Numbered from the stretch's first letter, positions 6,746 to 14,753 are shown. The stretch is DNA of 38,574 nt from Candidatus Roizmanbacteria bacterium RIFCSPLOWO2_01_FULL_37_12 (GCA_001789645.1 MGAG01000002.1:1-38574), one strand, 5' to 3'. Notes: generated by a model not told the origin, from the sequence alone. Numbers and translations are program-made.

Positions 6746-6798
6746 TATACTATTTTTGATGTGATTTTTATCACATTGAGTAGAGGAGGTGATAAAAA
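6746..6798 (+). promoter_or_regulatory. -10 element, CRP/FNR-like palindrome and Shine-Dalgarno hairpin
   Basis: TATACT (6746-6751) is followed by TGTGATTTTTATCACA (6760-6775), a full TGTGA-N6-TCACA palindrome at about +2 to +18 of the expected transcript. TTTTTATCAC (6765-6774) is also the exact complement of GTGATAAAAA (6789-6798), which includes part of the ribosome-binding site GGAGGTGAT and the first A of the ATG. DNA-level repression and RNA-level masking are both possible. Confidence 0.5.
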
Positions 6799-7262
6799 TG
6801 TCAAGAGATAAATCTTTAAAAACAGGTTCTGCCTTGATGTTACTCGCCGCTTTAGCATTTATTGGTTATGCATTTGTTTTTTTACTGCGCAACTTTACAA
6901 GCGGTGGATTTGAGCTTGGGGTTGATACTTTAAACGGTATAACTAAAAAAAGATTAAACAGACTTAACCCGGCAATTGTTTACTATATTAGTCATCTGCA
7001 TGTTGCTACGGCAGGATTTATAGCTGCAACCGGAATAGCAGTCTCCTTTTTATCCTGGTATGGAGTAAGAAAAGGGATGATGTGGGCTTGGATTGGAGCT
7101 GTTTTTGCTCCTGTTGTCGGCTTGGCAGTAGCATTGCCTTTGCATTGGTTTAACCTTTTTTCCCATGACTGGGTGACACATCTTGGACCAATATATTTGG
7201 CAACGGTAATATTTGTTGCAGGGGCTTTTATTGCTTTTAACGGGTTACGTAAAAAAACATGA
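6798..7262 (+). CDS. Four-TM membrane protein of unknown function
   Basis: The start is ATG 6798, 6 nt after the GGAGGTGA core; an in-frame GTG at 6789 lies within the ribosome-binding site and is rejected. The 154-residue product has four hydrophobic helices. Histidines sit at the membrane faces: SHLHVATAGF, ALPLHWFNLFSHDWVTHLGP. That spacing could bind haem or a metal, but no family motif is certain. The promoter and leader carry the palindrome and hairpin described separately, so the gene is likely tightly controlled. Confidence 0.7.
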   Translation: MSRDKSLKTGSALMLLAALAFIGYAFVFLLRNFTSGGFELGVDTLNGITKKRLNRLNPAIVYYISHLHVATAGFIAATGIAVSFLSWYGVRKGMMWAWIGAVFAPVVGLAVALPLHWFNLFSHDWVTHLGPIYLATVIFVAGAFIAFNGLRKKT

Positions 7263-7285
7263 TATAAATTTATGATGATACAGTC

Positions 7286-7393
7286 ATGTCTAGGTTTCTA
7301 ATTGAAGTTGCGAACAATAATACAAAAGCGGATTGTGATCTTGCTGTTAATATTTTCAAAGCCGATAATGTGTGGAAAAAAAGAGCAGATTAG
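7286..7393 (+). pseudogene. Truncated homologue of the 1150-1428 protein
   Basis: The frame from ATG 7286 encodes MSRFLIEVANNNTKADCDLA then VNIFKADNVWKKRAD and a stop, 35 residues. It matches the start of the protein at 1428-1150 (MPRYLIEVAHENKKEACNEA, VRIFEMTG) closely and stops after about one third. It is most likely a broken copy, in the opposite orientation to the intact gene. Confidence 0.6.
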
Positions 7394-7418
7394 TAATGGG
7401 TCGTTTGATTAAATAAGC

Positions 7419-7964
7419 TTACAAATATGAATGTTTTTTGATTTCACATTTAAATTTATAGCCAATACACATGTTATTTTTAATTAATCCGGCACATCGA
7501 CAAATGTTTGACTTAGACGGGCTTCCTTCATAAAGTCTTTCAAGTACTTCACTTGTGTATTTTTTAGGATAAAAGACTAAACCCAAAATTAAGATAAAAA
7601 CAAAAATTATTAGCTTCTTAATTGATGTCAGATTAAATATAAAATCCAAAATTTTAAGCAAAACAAAAATGGTTACAAGTAAGATTAATCCACCTATAAG
7701 ATCATAGACGATTACTTCAGCAAGATTTGATATTAAAGTCTCATCTGTTTTTTTCCAAGTCAAAAAGGTAAGTAACAATATCAAAACACCCGAAGAGTAG
7801 GCAGCAGTTAAATAGTTTACATCTTTTTTAATATTTTTTCTCTTGGAGAACTTAAGAATCGTGGCTTTTATCAATAAAGTTACAATTAAGACACAAGTTG
7901 TTATATTAAATAAAAAATACAAAATATCTTCAGTAGTAGGAACAGCGAAACCAAGAGAGTTCAT
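7419..7964 (-). CDS. Membrane protein with a C-terminal four-cysteine segment
   Basis: The 181-residue product has about four membrane segments (residues 14-33, 55-69, 85-110, 117-132). A tail after residue 135 contains C155, C157, C166 and C173 (NICRCAGLIKNNMCIGYKFKC), a knuckle-like cluster that could bind metal or form disulfides. The family is not recognised. It is separated by 74 nt from the surface-protein operon upstream and could be part of it. Confidence 0.65.
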   Translation of the reverse strand: MNSLGFAVPTTEDILYFLFNITTCVLIVTLLIKATILKFSKRKNIKKDVNYLTAAYSSGVLILLLTFLTWKKTDETLISNLAEVIVYDLIGGLILLVTIFVLLKILDFIFNLTSIKKLIIFVFILILGLVFYPKKYTSEVLERLYEGSPSKSNICRCAGLIKNNMCIGYKFKCEIKKHSYL

Positions 7965-8038
7965 GATTTATTTCTATCACATTAAATTATTTAGCACCAT
8001 CTATATTTGAAAATATATTTAATTTAATAACTCTTGTT

Positions 8039-8860
8039 CTAGAAAACAAAAGCTAGAATAACCAGCGCAAGAGGAACAATAACTATCATCCATCCTGTGA
8101 TAGTGCCAACAGACGGAAGACCGGTTGTCGCAGGTTGAGTTGTGGGACTCCCGGTAGTATTCACCAACACTATCTCGGTTGGAGTAAGTGTAGTCCCGGG
8201 AGGAATGGTTATTGTGGATGAGGGATTGGGAGTTGATGTTTTAGTTGGAGTTAGGGTAGGAATCGGAGTAGCAGTCTCAGTTGGTTTCGGAGTCGGAGTA
8301 GAGGTATCGGTTGGGGTCGGTGTATCTGAGGGAGTTGGTGTTTCAGTTAAGTTCATAGTCGGGGTTGGAGAGGGAGTACCTTCTCCAGTAGGAGTAGGCG
8401 TCAGACTCTCACCTGGGGTAATGGATAAGTCAGGAGTAACCGATGGGGTTGTATCAACCGGAGGAGTTGCGGATGGGGTTTCTGAGGGAGGGGGAGTGCC
8501 TGTTATGATTTTACAAGTTGCACTGTCTTTAGCTTCAGGCCCCTTACCGCAGCTATTGACAGGGACAACCGTACACTCATAGGTGTGGCTTGCAATAGGA
8601 GTGAACTTAATATTTTTGTCTGAAGTTGTAGTGTCTATTATCTTAACTCCCGTTGTCTTATCAACTATCTTCACATCAAAAGAAGAAGCGCTATTGTCAC
8701 TGCTCCACGAGCAGGAGGCACTGTCCAAAGGACAGGAGGGACCTATAGCCTTAGAGCGCAGGGTTGACTTCTCCCTCAAAAGGAGAGTTGAGATGAGAAA
8801 TACCACCAGTCCTACCGTTATGAAAACTAAAGTAATTATTATTACTGACTTTTTATTCAT
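8039..8860 (-). CDS. Pro/Thr-stalk surface protein with LPSVG-type C-terminus
   Basis: The start ATG at 8860 lies 2 nt after the previous stop; an in-frame TTG at 8875 is less likely. The 273-residue product has an N-terminal TM (IIITLVFITVGLVVFLIS) and a small beta domain resembling an FNIII/Ig fold (residues about 40-120, four cysteines). A stalk of some 110 residues made of TPTP repeats follows, then TTGLPSVGTITGW and a hydrophobic C-terminus. LPSVG resembles a sortase signal, though the usual positive tail is missing. It is an envelope-anchored protein of unknown partner. Confidence 0.75.
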   Translation of the reverse strand: MNKKSVIIITLVFITVGLVVFLISTLLLREKSTLRSKAIGPSCPLDSASCSWSSDNSASSFDVKIVDKTTGVKIIDTTTSDKNIKFTPIASHTYECTVVPVNSCGKGPEAKDSATCKIITGTPPPSETPSATPPVDTTPSVTPDLSITPGESLTPTPTGEGTPSPTPTMNLTETPTPSDTPTPTDTSTPTPKPTETATPIPTLTPTKTSTPNPSSTITIPPGTTLTPTEIVLVNTTGSPTTQPATTGLPSVGTITGWMIVIVPLALVILAFVF

Positions 8861-8862
8861 GG

Positions 8863-9396
8863 TTATTGAGTACAACTTGAACAGTTAACTTCAATATCTT
8901 TTATCGGATTGGGTAAAGGGCAGATACTTATGGTTGGAGAAACTGAGGGAATTGGAGTAACGGTCGGTTCCGCGGGATTGGTTGGTGTTGGTATATTTGT
9001 GGGACCCGGAGTGTTACTTGGGACAGAGGTAGGGGTTATAGTTTGATTCGAATAGAATGAAACGTGAGAAATCCCTTTGCAATCATCATCACTTTTGATT
9101 TGTTTTACAGTAACGTTATTGGTCCCAAGCCCGCTTATTTGATAACACTCAGTTGATGCATTTACTTTAAAAAATACACAGGCTGTCCCGGCCTTGACGC
9201 CAACCTCGGTAATGATTGCATTACCCTTATACTCATAAGGGGATGCTTCATCTTTGAATATTGCCCCGGCATCGCAGAGAGTTTCGCTTCTGGCTTTTTT
9301 CTGCTGGTAAGTAGTAAAAAAAATAATTACAGAAACGACTAAAAGTAAGAGGCTGACAAAAATCTTTAAAAAATCAAAAAATTTTTGCTTGTTCAC
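8863..9396 (-). CDS. Membrane-anchored protein with beta domain and Pro/Thr tail
   Basis: The GTG at 9396 is the best start: earlier codons overlap the preceding gene and encode an implausible Arg/Leu-rich stretch. The 177-residue product has a TM near residues 10-30 (FLKIFVSLLLLVVSVIIFF). An outer domain of about 90 residues has paired cysteines (LCDAGAIF, GTACVFFKVNASTECYQI). A PT-rich linker leads to a C-terminal CPLPNP...CSSCTQ tail. It is the middle gene of a three-gene operon of related architecture. Confidence 0.65.
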   Translation of the reverse strand: MNKQKFFDFLKIFVSLLLLVVSVIIFFTTYQQKKARSETLCDAGAIFKDEASPYEYKGNAIITEVGVKAGTACVFFKVNASTECYQISGLGTNNVTVKQIKSDDDCKGISHVSFYSNQTITPTSVPSNTPGPTNIPTPTNPAEPTVTPIPSVSPTISICPLPNPIKDIEVNCSSCTQ

Positions 9397-9418
9397 TATT
9401 TTTAAAATAATTAAAAAT

Positions 9419-9700
9419 CTATTCCGGAATTTCTGAGATAATAGGCGAAATCTCTGCTGGATAATCATTGGAAAGAGTCGGAGTAGGCGTCGCAGTAACA
9501 TCAATAATTTTTTGGGTAGCTTTTGTTTCGGGTTGTAACAGGGTTGATTGTACCCAGAATCCCACACTGATTACAAATACGATAAATGAGCTAAAAAGCA
9601 TAATATCAGGTAAGTTAATATGATGCGATTTCTTGGTTATATTTACTGTTGATTCGGGGTCAAGTGATTGGGGGAGAGGTGTAAAATTATTTGAGTCCAT
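9419..9700 (-). CDS. Short single-TM protein, first gene of the surface operon
   Basis: This 93-residue protein has an N-terminal cytoplasmic part, a TM (IMLFSSFIVFVISVGFWV, residues about 33-50) and an outer Pro/Thr tail (DVTATPTPTLSNDYPAEISP). TATTAT on the minus strand ends 6 nt before its ATG, with no Shine-Dalgarno sequence, so the operon mRNA may be leaderless. The function is unknown; the topology matches the two downstream genes. Confidence 0.65.
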   Translation of the reverse strand: MDSNNFTPLPQSLDPESTVNITKKSHHINLPDIMLFSSFIVFVISVGFWVQSTLLQPETKATQKIIDVTATPTPTLSNDYPAEISPIISEIPE

Positions 9701-9776
9701 ATATAGATAATATAATATTCATTGAAGAAATAAAGACATTTTTGTTCTAGCATTTTGAACACCAGCTTTTACCCTG

Positions 9777-11180
9777 CTATAGGATAATTTGTGCAGATTT
9801 TGAATAAGCGGAAATGTGAGTATTATTAGAGCTATTTTGAACGACCCTATATTTTGGATTTTTGTGTTTGATGAAGCTTGAGATTATTTTGTAGGTGTCC
9901 AGATCAAAATCCGTATCTAAGAGACACCAGTTATTTATTAAAAAAGATTCATAAATTTCATCCTCTTCGTTTTTTTCGACTATTTCGATAGGACCCTGAA
10001 AGGGCCAAGGCCTGAATTGCTTATTTTCGACGAATGCAATTAAAAAGCGGGCATTATAGCTCTCTTTTTTCTCGAGTCCGATACAAGCGCCCTTACATCT
10101 TCCCAGTTTATACTCAAAACAGGAGGATCTGGTTTTTTCGATCCCCATCAGTTTATTACACAAAGAATATTTTTTGACTATGTTAGCCGCTACTTCTTTG
10201 GCACTTTTTTTGTTTCGGAATACTCCGAATAAATTTTCGAAGTTCGAGCTGTCAATCTGATCGATCACCTCCATTTTTAGTTCCAAAAATCCTTTGGCAG
10301 ATTTATCTTTTGTCAATGTTACAAACTGTTTTTTTCTTCGTAAAGTACGATTAAAGTAGGGTAGAAGTGTTTTTATGAGGTAAGACTCTTGAATTAAAGC
10401 TCCCAATTCCCCGGCCGTCTGAATAAAGTCAATTCTGGCGATTGATTTGGTCATCAACAATCTTCTGGTTGATTCATAATCGGTTGAAAAATGGGCGATG
10501 ACCCTGTCCTTGATATTTTTGCTTTTTCCAACATATAAGGGCAGGTTTTTATCGTCATAAAAAATATAGACTCCGGGAGATTCGGGTAGACTTTCTATCT
10601 GTTTGGCGATTTTCGCATTACTTGAGTAAGCTGATTTTAGAAGTTTCTGGTTTATTTTCTGTAATTTAGAAACAGTAAATTTTCTTGAGATATTTTGAAT
10701 AAACTGCCATAAGACAAATGCGTCATCGTAAGCGCGGTGGCGATTTTTACAGCCCAAATGATATCTTTCGATGATTGCCGACAGGCTATGGGTCCGGTAT
10801 TGGGGAAAAAGATTTCTTGACAGTTTAACCGTGCATAAAGTTTTGACGTTATATGAGATTCCTGTTCGTTTAAATTCATTTCTCAAAAAACTGTAATCAA
10901 ACCTGGCATTGTGTGCAACAAAAATAGAGTCTGTAAGCAAATCGTACACTTTATCTTTAATCTCGGAAAATATAGGAGCTTGCTGCAATTCTTCCGATCT
11001 TATTCCGGTGAAGTTTTCGATAAAAGGCGAAACATAAATTTCCGGATTGACGAGCGATTTAAATTTTTCAACGATTTGGTTTTTTTCCACCCGAATCATC
11101 CCAATCTCAATAATTCGATCAAACCAGCCGTTCATACCGGTAGTTTCGATATCAACAATGGTATAGGGTTTGCTCAACAT
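9777..11180 (-). CDS. DEDDh exonuclease fused to GIY-YIG (UvrC-N-like) nuclease
   Basis: This 467-residue two-enzyme fusion starts with a DnaQ/epsilon-type 3'-5' exonuclease: D10 and E12 (VDIETTG), D95 (AHNARFDYSFL), H148 and D153 (HRAYDDA), all five catalytic positions intact. Residues about 197-280 form a GIY-YIG domain (GVYIFYDD, LYVGKSKNIKDR, IQES). Next come C341, C354, C362 and C366, matching the C-x11-C-x7-C-x3-C spacing of the UvrC iron-sulfur cluster within one residue. Mycobacterial Rv2191-type proteins share the fusion. A role in DNA repair, with incision and resection in one chain, is an inference. Confidence 0.9.
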   Translation of the reverse strand: MLSKPYTIVDIETTGMNGWFDRIIEIGMIRVEKNQIVEKFKSLVNPEIYVSPFIENFTGIRSEELQQAPIFSEIKDKVYDLLTDSIFVAHNARFDYSFLRNEFKRTGISYNVKTLCTVKLSRNLFPQYRTHSLSAIIERYHLGCKNRHRAYDDAFVLWQFIQNISRKFTVSKLQKINQKLLKSAYSSNAKIAKQIESLPESPGVYIFYDDKNLPLYVGKSKNIKDRVIAHFSTDYESTRRLLMTKSIARIDFIQTAGELGALIQESYLIKTLLPYFNRTLRRKKQFVTLTKDKSAKGFLELKMEVIDQIDSSNFENLFGVFRNKKSAKEVAANIVKKYSLCNKLMGIEKTRSSCFEYKLGRCKGACIGLEKKESYNARFLIAFVENKQFRPWPFQGPIEIVEKNEEDEIYESFLINNWCLLDTDFDLDTYKIISSFIKHKNPKYRVVQNSSNNTHISAYSKSAQIIL

Positions 11181-11261
11181 TTGAGGATATTCATTATCTT
11201 CTTTTACTTATAATGTGTCAAACTCTATTTTAGAAGCTATTTCAGTTGTGGTATTAATTAA

Positions 11262-11278
11262 TATCATTTAAAATGATA
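11262..11278. promoter_or_regulatory. 17-bp palindrome upstream of the DUF4874 gene
   Basis: TATCATTT-A-AAATGATA is a perfect 8+1+8 inverted repeat ending 10 nt before the ATG at 11289. Its position suggests an operator, but no regulator can be named. Confidence 0.4.
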
Positions 11279-11288
11279 ACAATAGGCA

Positions 11289-13202
11289 ATGGTTAAATCG
11301 ACGTTAAATAGAATATCTAATAAATATCCCTGGGTTATTATTTTATTTTTTACTTTTTACTTAGCTCTAGTAATAGGCAGCAGATTGGTTATAACTAAGC
11401 AGAAACTAACGGGCAGATCTTCAGCTGCGGGTCCTTTGACTTCTGTGACTTTTCAACTCTCAAGTGACGATATTGCCAACCCGGAGCGGGGATTTATGAA
11501 GCAAGCAAATATTTTTGTCGATCAACCATTTGATCAAAGTAAAATAACTACTCAACAATCAACCGATAGACTAGTTTGGGTTTATTTCCACTTGGAAAAA
11601 TACCGCGACCCGAGGGACGGTAAGGGTGTAATAGTACCGAATTACCAGTTTGTGCCTCTGGATCCTATCGGATCCGGAAAAGGATTGGATACTGTCAAAA
11701 AAACTTTTGACGATGCCAGGAGCAAAGGACTAAAGCTCGTCATCAGATTTCTCTACATCGGTTATGGTGGAATTGGTTCAACGACGGATTTTGCCAATGC
11801 CGAACCGGATGCGCCGCTTGATGTTGCTCAAAGACACATCGATCAGTTGGCACCGGTTATTTCGCAAAACAAAGACGTAATTGCGGCAGTACAGGCAGGG
11901 TTTGTCGGATATTGGGGAGAGTGGCACAGTTCCAAATATTTAAGTCCTTTGGCAAACAGAAAAGCAATTGTCGATAAGTTAATTAGCGCAGTGCCGGTAG
12001 ACCGGATGATCCAGGTTAGGTATCCCAAATATGTGCAGAATTTTTACGGCGGACCTATAACGTCATCCCAAGCCTTCACCGGGTCAACCATTAGCCGCGT
12101 CGCTCTCCATGATGATGCTGCCTTTAAGGACAGTACGCATGACGGGACTTTTACTTCAAATGCGATGGGGATGAAAATTTCAACCTATTGTGACGGTTCA
12201 TCCAATCAGACTTTGTGTTGGCAGGATTATTACGGTCAGACAAGTACTTATACTCCCTCCGGTGGAGAAGCCGGAACCCACAGCAGCACCGCATCGCCGG
12301 AAGCGGATTGTTCCCAAGCAGTACCCATGATGGCTAAACTCCATTTTTCCTTCCTTCATAACGGATATAGTATGGTTACGTTGAACCATTGGGTTAATCA
12401 GGGTTGCATGCCGGAGATCCGTCAGCGTTTGGGTTACCGGTTTGCCCTCAGCAAATTGTCTCTATCACAGCAGGTCGCCCCCGGGGGTGACTTGGAATTT
12501 CATTTGGAGTTGGAAAACAAAGGATTTGCTTCCCCTTATAATCCGCGACCGGTAGTCTTAGTCTTAAAAAATACCGGTTCCAGTTTTCAAAAAGAAATTC
12601 CACTGACCTCGGTTGATGTTCGACGCTGGCTACCGGGACAAATTGTCAAAGTTGATTTAAATATTCCTATTCCTCAGGATGTTACGACCGGGACTTATAA
12701 CGTCTATCTTTGGTTGCCTGATGCAGGTGCCAGTCTCAAAACCAGACCGGAATACGCAATAAGAATGGCAAATTTGAATATTTGGCAATCTACATCAGGA
12801 TACAATCTTCTATTTAACAATCTTACAGTAAGCGGAACTCCTGTGACACCCAATCCAACGTCGACCAGCTCTCCAACTCCGATAAGAACTCCAACCATCG
12901 GTGGCCCAACACCTAGCAGAACTCCAACCCCGATCAATCCGACCCCTACTTCTTTATTTCCATCTCCCACTTCAAGTAGGACACCGACTCCTGGCAACCC
13001 CACTCCTTCAAGAACTCCAACTCCGGGTGGAGCTAAACCGGGGGACGCTAACGGAGACGGAAAGGTAAATAGTTTGGATTTATGGATTTGGTTGTTTCAT
13101 TTCGGACAAAATACCAATAACGGCGCAAGAGACGGCGACTTTCAACCGGATGGTAAAGTAGACGTTCAGGATTTTATTATTCTTCTTAATAACTATGGTT
13201 AA
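11289..13202 (+). CDS. Secreted DUF4874/DUF4832 protein with Pro/Thr linker and dockerin
   Basis: The 637-residue protein has an N-terminal TM or signal anchor (residues 14-31). A DUF4874-like barrel opens with NPERGF (64-69) and contains GFVGYWGEWHSS, and a DUF4832-like beta region follows (FALSKLSLSQQVAPGG onward). These families occur in presumed glycoside hydrolase-like proteins. A PT-rich linker (about 525-578) leads to a dockerin-like module (580-637) with two EF-hand loops, GDANGDGKVNSLDL and GDFQPDGKVDVQDF. No cohesin is in the window. It is probably displayed or shed for polysaccharide contact. Confidence 0.85.
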   Translation: MVKSTLNRISNKYPWVIILFFTFYLALVIGSRLVITKQKLTGRSSAAGPLTSVTFQLSSDDIANPERGFMKQANIFVDQPFDQSKITTQQSTDRLVWVYFHLEKYRDPRDGKGVIVPNYQFVPLDPIGSGKGLDTVKKTFDDARSKGLKLVIRFLYIGYGGIGSTTDFANAEPDAPLDVAQRHIDQLAPVISQNKDVIAAVQAGFVGYWGEWHSSKYLSPLANRKAIVDKLISAVPVDRMIQVRYPKYVQNFYGGPITSSQAFTGSTISRVALHDDAAFKDSTHDGTFTSNAMGMKISTYCDGSSNQTLCWQDYYGQTSTYTPSGGEAGTHSSTASPEADCSQAVPMMAKLHFSFLHNGYSMVTLNHWVNQGCMPEIRQRLGYRFALSKLSLSQQVAPGGDLEFHLELENKGFASPYNPRPVVLVLKNTGSSFQKEIPLTSVDVRRWLPGQIVKVDLNIPIPQDVTTGTYNVYLWLPDAGASLKTRPEYAIRMANLNIWQSTSGYNLLFNNLTVSGTPVTPNPTSTSSPTPIRTPTIGGPTPSRTPTPINPTPTSLFPSPTSSRTPTPGNPTPSRTPTPGGAKPGDANGDGKVNSLDLWIWLFHFGQNTNNGARDGDFQPDGKVDVQDFIILLNNYG

Positions 13203-13213
13203 AACTGAAAAAA

Positions 13214-13954
13214 TTAATGCTCAAGAGATGTTATCAAAAAGTAAGTAAGGATAACTCCCAGAATAAAGGTAATAGTGGTTGACCATTTTTTCTCTTTTTT
13301 AAAGTCTTGATGCAGATCAGGGATTAAGTCTGTACAAGCAATATAAATAAACACTCCAGCGCTAAACATGAGAAGAGCCGGCAACATTTTTTCAAACTTA
13401 TTTAAGTAATAAAAACCGATTACCGCACCTATAAGTGCAGTGAGAGCTGAGACAAAATTATAGAAAAGCGCCTTAGGCGTTTTCATTCCGGAGTAAATCA
13501 GAATGCTTAAATCGGCGATTTCGTGAGGTATTTCGTGAGCCGAGATGGCTAAGGTCGTAACCAGCCCTAATCCAGGGTTGCCTATAAAAGCGGCTGCTAT
13601 AGCCAATCCGTCAAAAAAATTATGCAGTCCGTCTCCCAATAGTACCAAATATGCTGTCGGTTTAACCCGAATTTTATCGTGGTGATGAAACCAAATAACC
13701 ACTCGTTCGATCAGAAAAAAAACAATAATTCCAAATAACCCGTAGAAATAGATGTTTTCATTAACCGGATACTCTAAAGCTTCAGGTAAAAGATCGATAA
13801 AAGCCGTCGTGAGCATAACTCCGGCTGCAAAAGCCACCAGATAAGTGGAAAATTTTTTGACGGAGAGTTTATTCCAGATCAGGAGTAAGCCGCCTACTAG
13901 CGATATGAAACTTACTCCCAGGCTGGCTATGATTACTTGAGATAAAATATCCAT
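13214..13954 (-). CDS. ZIP-family metal transporter
   Basis: The start ATG at 13954 comes 7 nt after the Fur-family stop; the longer TTG start at 13987 would overlap that gene. The 246-residue, about eight-TM protein has the ZIP signatures GDGLHNFFDGLAIAAAF (TM4) and AHEIPHEIADLSILIYSG (TM5), which supply the binuclear metal site. A His-rich loop (WFHHHDK) precedes TM4. It imports zinc or another divalent metal, and it shares an operon with its probable regulator. Confidence 0.92.
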   Translation of the reverse strand: MDILSQVIIASLGVSFISLVGGLLLIWNKLSVKKFSTYLVAFAAGVMLTTAFIDLLPEALEYPVNENIYFYGLFGIIVFFLIERVVIWFHHHDKIRVKPTAYLVLLGDGLHNFFDGLAIAAAFIGNPGLGLVTTLAISAHEIPHEIADLSILIYSGMKTPKALFYNFVSALTALIGAVIGFYYLNKFEKMLPALLMFSAGVFIYIACTDLIPDLHQDFKKEKKWSTTITFILGVILTYFLITSLEH

Positions 13955-13961
13955 AATTTTA

Positions 13962-14354
13962 TTAAATGCATTTATTACAAAGTCCAAAAAATTCTAATCT
14001 GTGCCGTTTGATAAGAAAATTAGAAGCCGTTTGGATATTTCTTAAAAAACTCTCTTCCCGCATTTTGATTTCCTCTACTGTGCCGCAGTTATCGCAAATC
14101 AGATGATGGTGATGATTATTTTCTTCGAAAAGCTCATATCTTTTTTTCCTGTCATTAAAACTGACTTCTCTGACAACGCCGTTGTTGACAAACAGTTTTA
14201 CCGTTCTGTAAATAGAAGCCAAATTCACATTTTTGTTGAGTTTTTGAAATATTTCATCAACCGTTTGGGGATGTTTTTTTAGTTTTTGCAGTATGCTTTC
14301 TCTTTGGTTGGTAATCCTGTGTCCTTTTGAACGAAGTTTATCAAACGCATTCAT
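13962..14354 (-). CDS. Fur-family metal-dependent repressor (Fur/Zur/PerR type)
   Basis: The 130-residue protein shows the complete Fur layout. The winged helix is RITNQRESILQKLKKHPQTV to NLASIYRTVKLFVNNGVV, followed by the metal-sensing HHHHLICDNC and a structural-zinc pair, CDNC plus C-terminal CNKC. The start is ATG 14354, because a -35/-10 promoter and operator lie immediately before it. The frame runs open upstream for 141 more codons, described separately. Pairing with a ZIP importer suggests zinc (Zur-like) control, but nickel, iron and manganese are not excluded. Confidence 0.9.
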   Translation of the reverse strand: MNAFDKLRSKGHRITNQRESILQKLKKHPQTVDEIFQKLNKNVNLASIYRTVKLFVNNGVVREVSFNDRKKRYELFEENNHHHHLICDNCGTVEEIKMREESFLRNIQTASNFLIKRHRLEFFGLCNKCI

Positions 14355-14753
14355 ACAAGCTATTATTGCAAGTGATTTGCAATAAGTCAAGGGCTTCTCC
14401 AAACAATTTTCAAGACTAAATTCGCGAGCGCATTCATAATGCGATTCACCTGCTTTTATTTTGTCGATTCTGGTGTTGGTGAAGATTAAAGAGGCTATTA
14501 CTATCAGCAAAGAAATTTTTGAGGATTTTTTTATTTTTTGGGGATTTTTAATTGCATTTATCATATCATGGATACCTATATAAAAAATTCCTCCCCCGGG
14601 AAAAGTACTTAGAGAAGCCTTTTGACCGATGTTAGGTTCGTAAATTTGTAATAAGTAAAAATAAATCAGTAAGCCCGAAATAATAAAGATTAACTGATTA
14701 GTTAGCAAGGCATAAAGACAAGATCTAATCTTATGTGGTGTAAGTATGTACAT
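14355..14753 (-). other. Open frame fused in phase to the Fur gene
   Basis: The Fur frame continues upstream without a stop to an ATG at 14753 (or 14777). The extra part encodes two hydrophobic segments (LIFIISGLLIYFYLL and ISLLIVIASLIFT) and a Cys-rich end (YECAREFSLENCLEKPLTYC). An open frame this long is unlikely by chance at this base composition. It might be a membrane protein that lost its stop and runs into Fur, or a genuine N-terminal extension. The Fur promoter and operator lie inside its 3' end, which argues that Fur is also made alone. Confidence 0.3.
14362..14390 (-). promoter_or_regulatory. Fur-gene promoter with perfect inverted-repeat operator
   Basis: On the minus strand TTGACT (14390-14385) and AATAAT (14367-14362) are 17 nt apart, and the -10 ends 7 nt before the ATG. 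TTATTGCAA, a 5-nt spacer and TTGCAATAA form a perfect 9+9 inverted repeat (14363-14385) across the spacer and -10. The TTGCAA-N5-TTGCAA core resembles the reported Streptomyces Nur (nickel) box more than the E. coli Fur box. Autoregulation is likely. Confidence 0.7.

Noticed and set aside
7964-7990. TGTGAT half-site upstream of the 7419-7964 gene
   Set aside because: No second half-site at the right spacing.
8142-8582. Plus-strand open frame encoding a long GVGVGVSVG repeat protein
   Set aside because: It is the antisense reading of the Pro/Thr stalk of the minus-strand surface gene; such repeats always give Val/Gly frames on the opposite strand.
9040-9070. GATTCGAATAG, a tRNA T-loop-like string
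   Set aside because: It lies in a coding region and no acceptor stem or anticodon arm can be drawn around it. No tRNA was found anywhere in the window.
9397-9567. N-terminal extension of the 8863 gene (MWDSGYNQPCYNPKQ...)
   Set aside because: It overlaps the preceding gene and is an Arg/Leu-rich frame; the GTG at 9396 just before the TM fits better.
12704-13003. Minus-strand frame with GVGVLLGVG repeats
   Set aside because: Antisense of the PT linker of the DUF4874-dockerin gene.
8142-13040. Tandem TCCGAC/ACTCC repeats as a possible CRISPR or satellite
   Set aside because: They are codon repeats for Pro/Thr stalks and have no constant repeat-spacer pattern.
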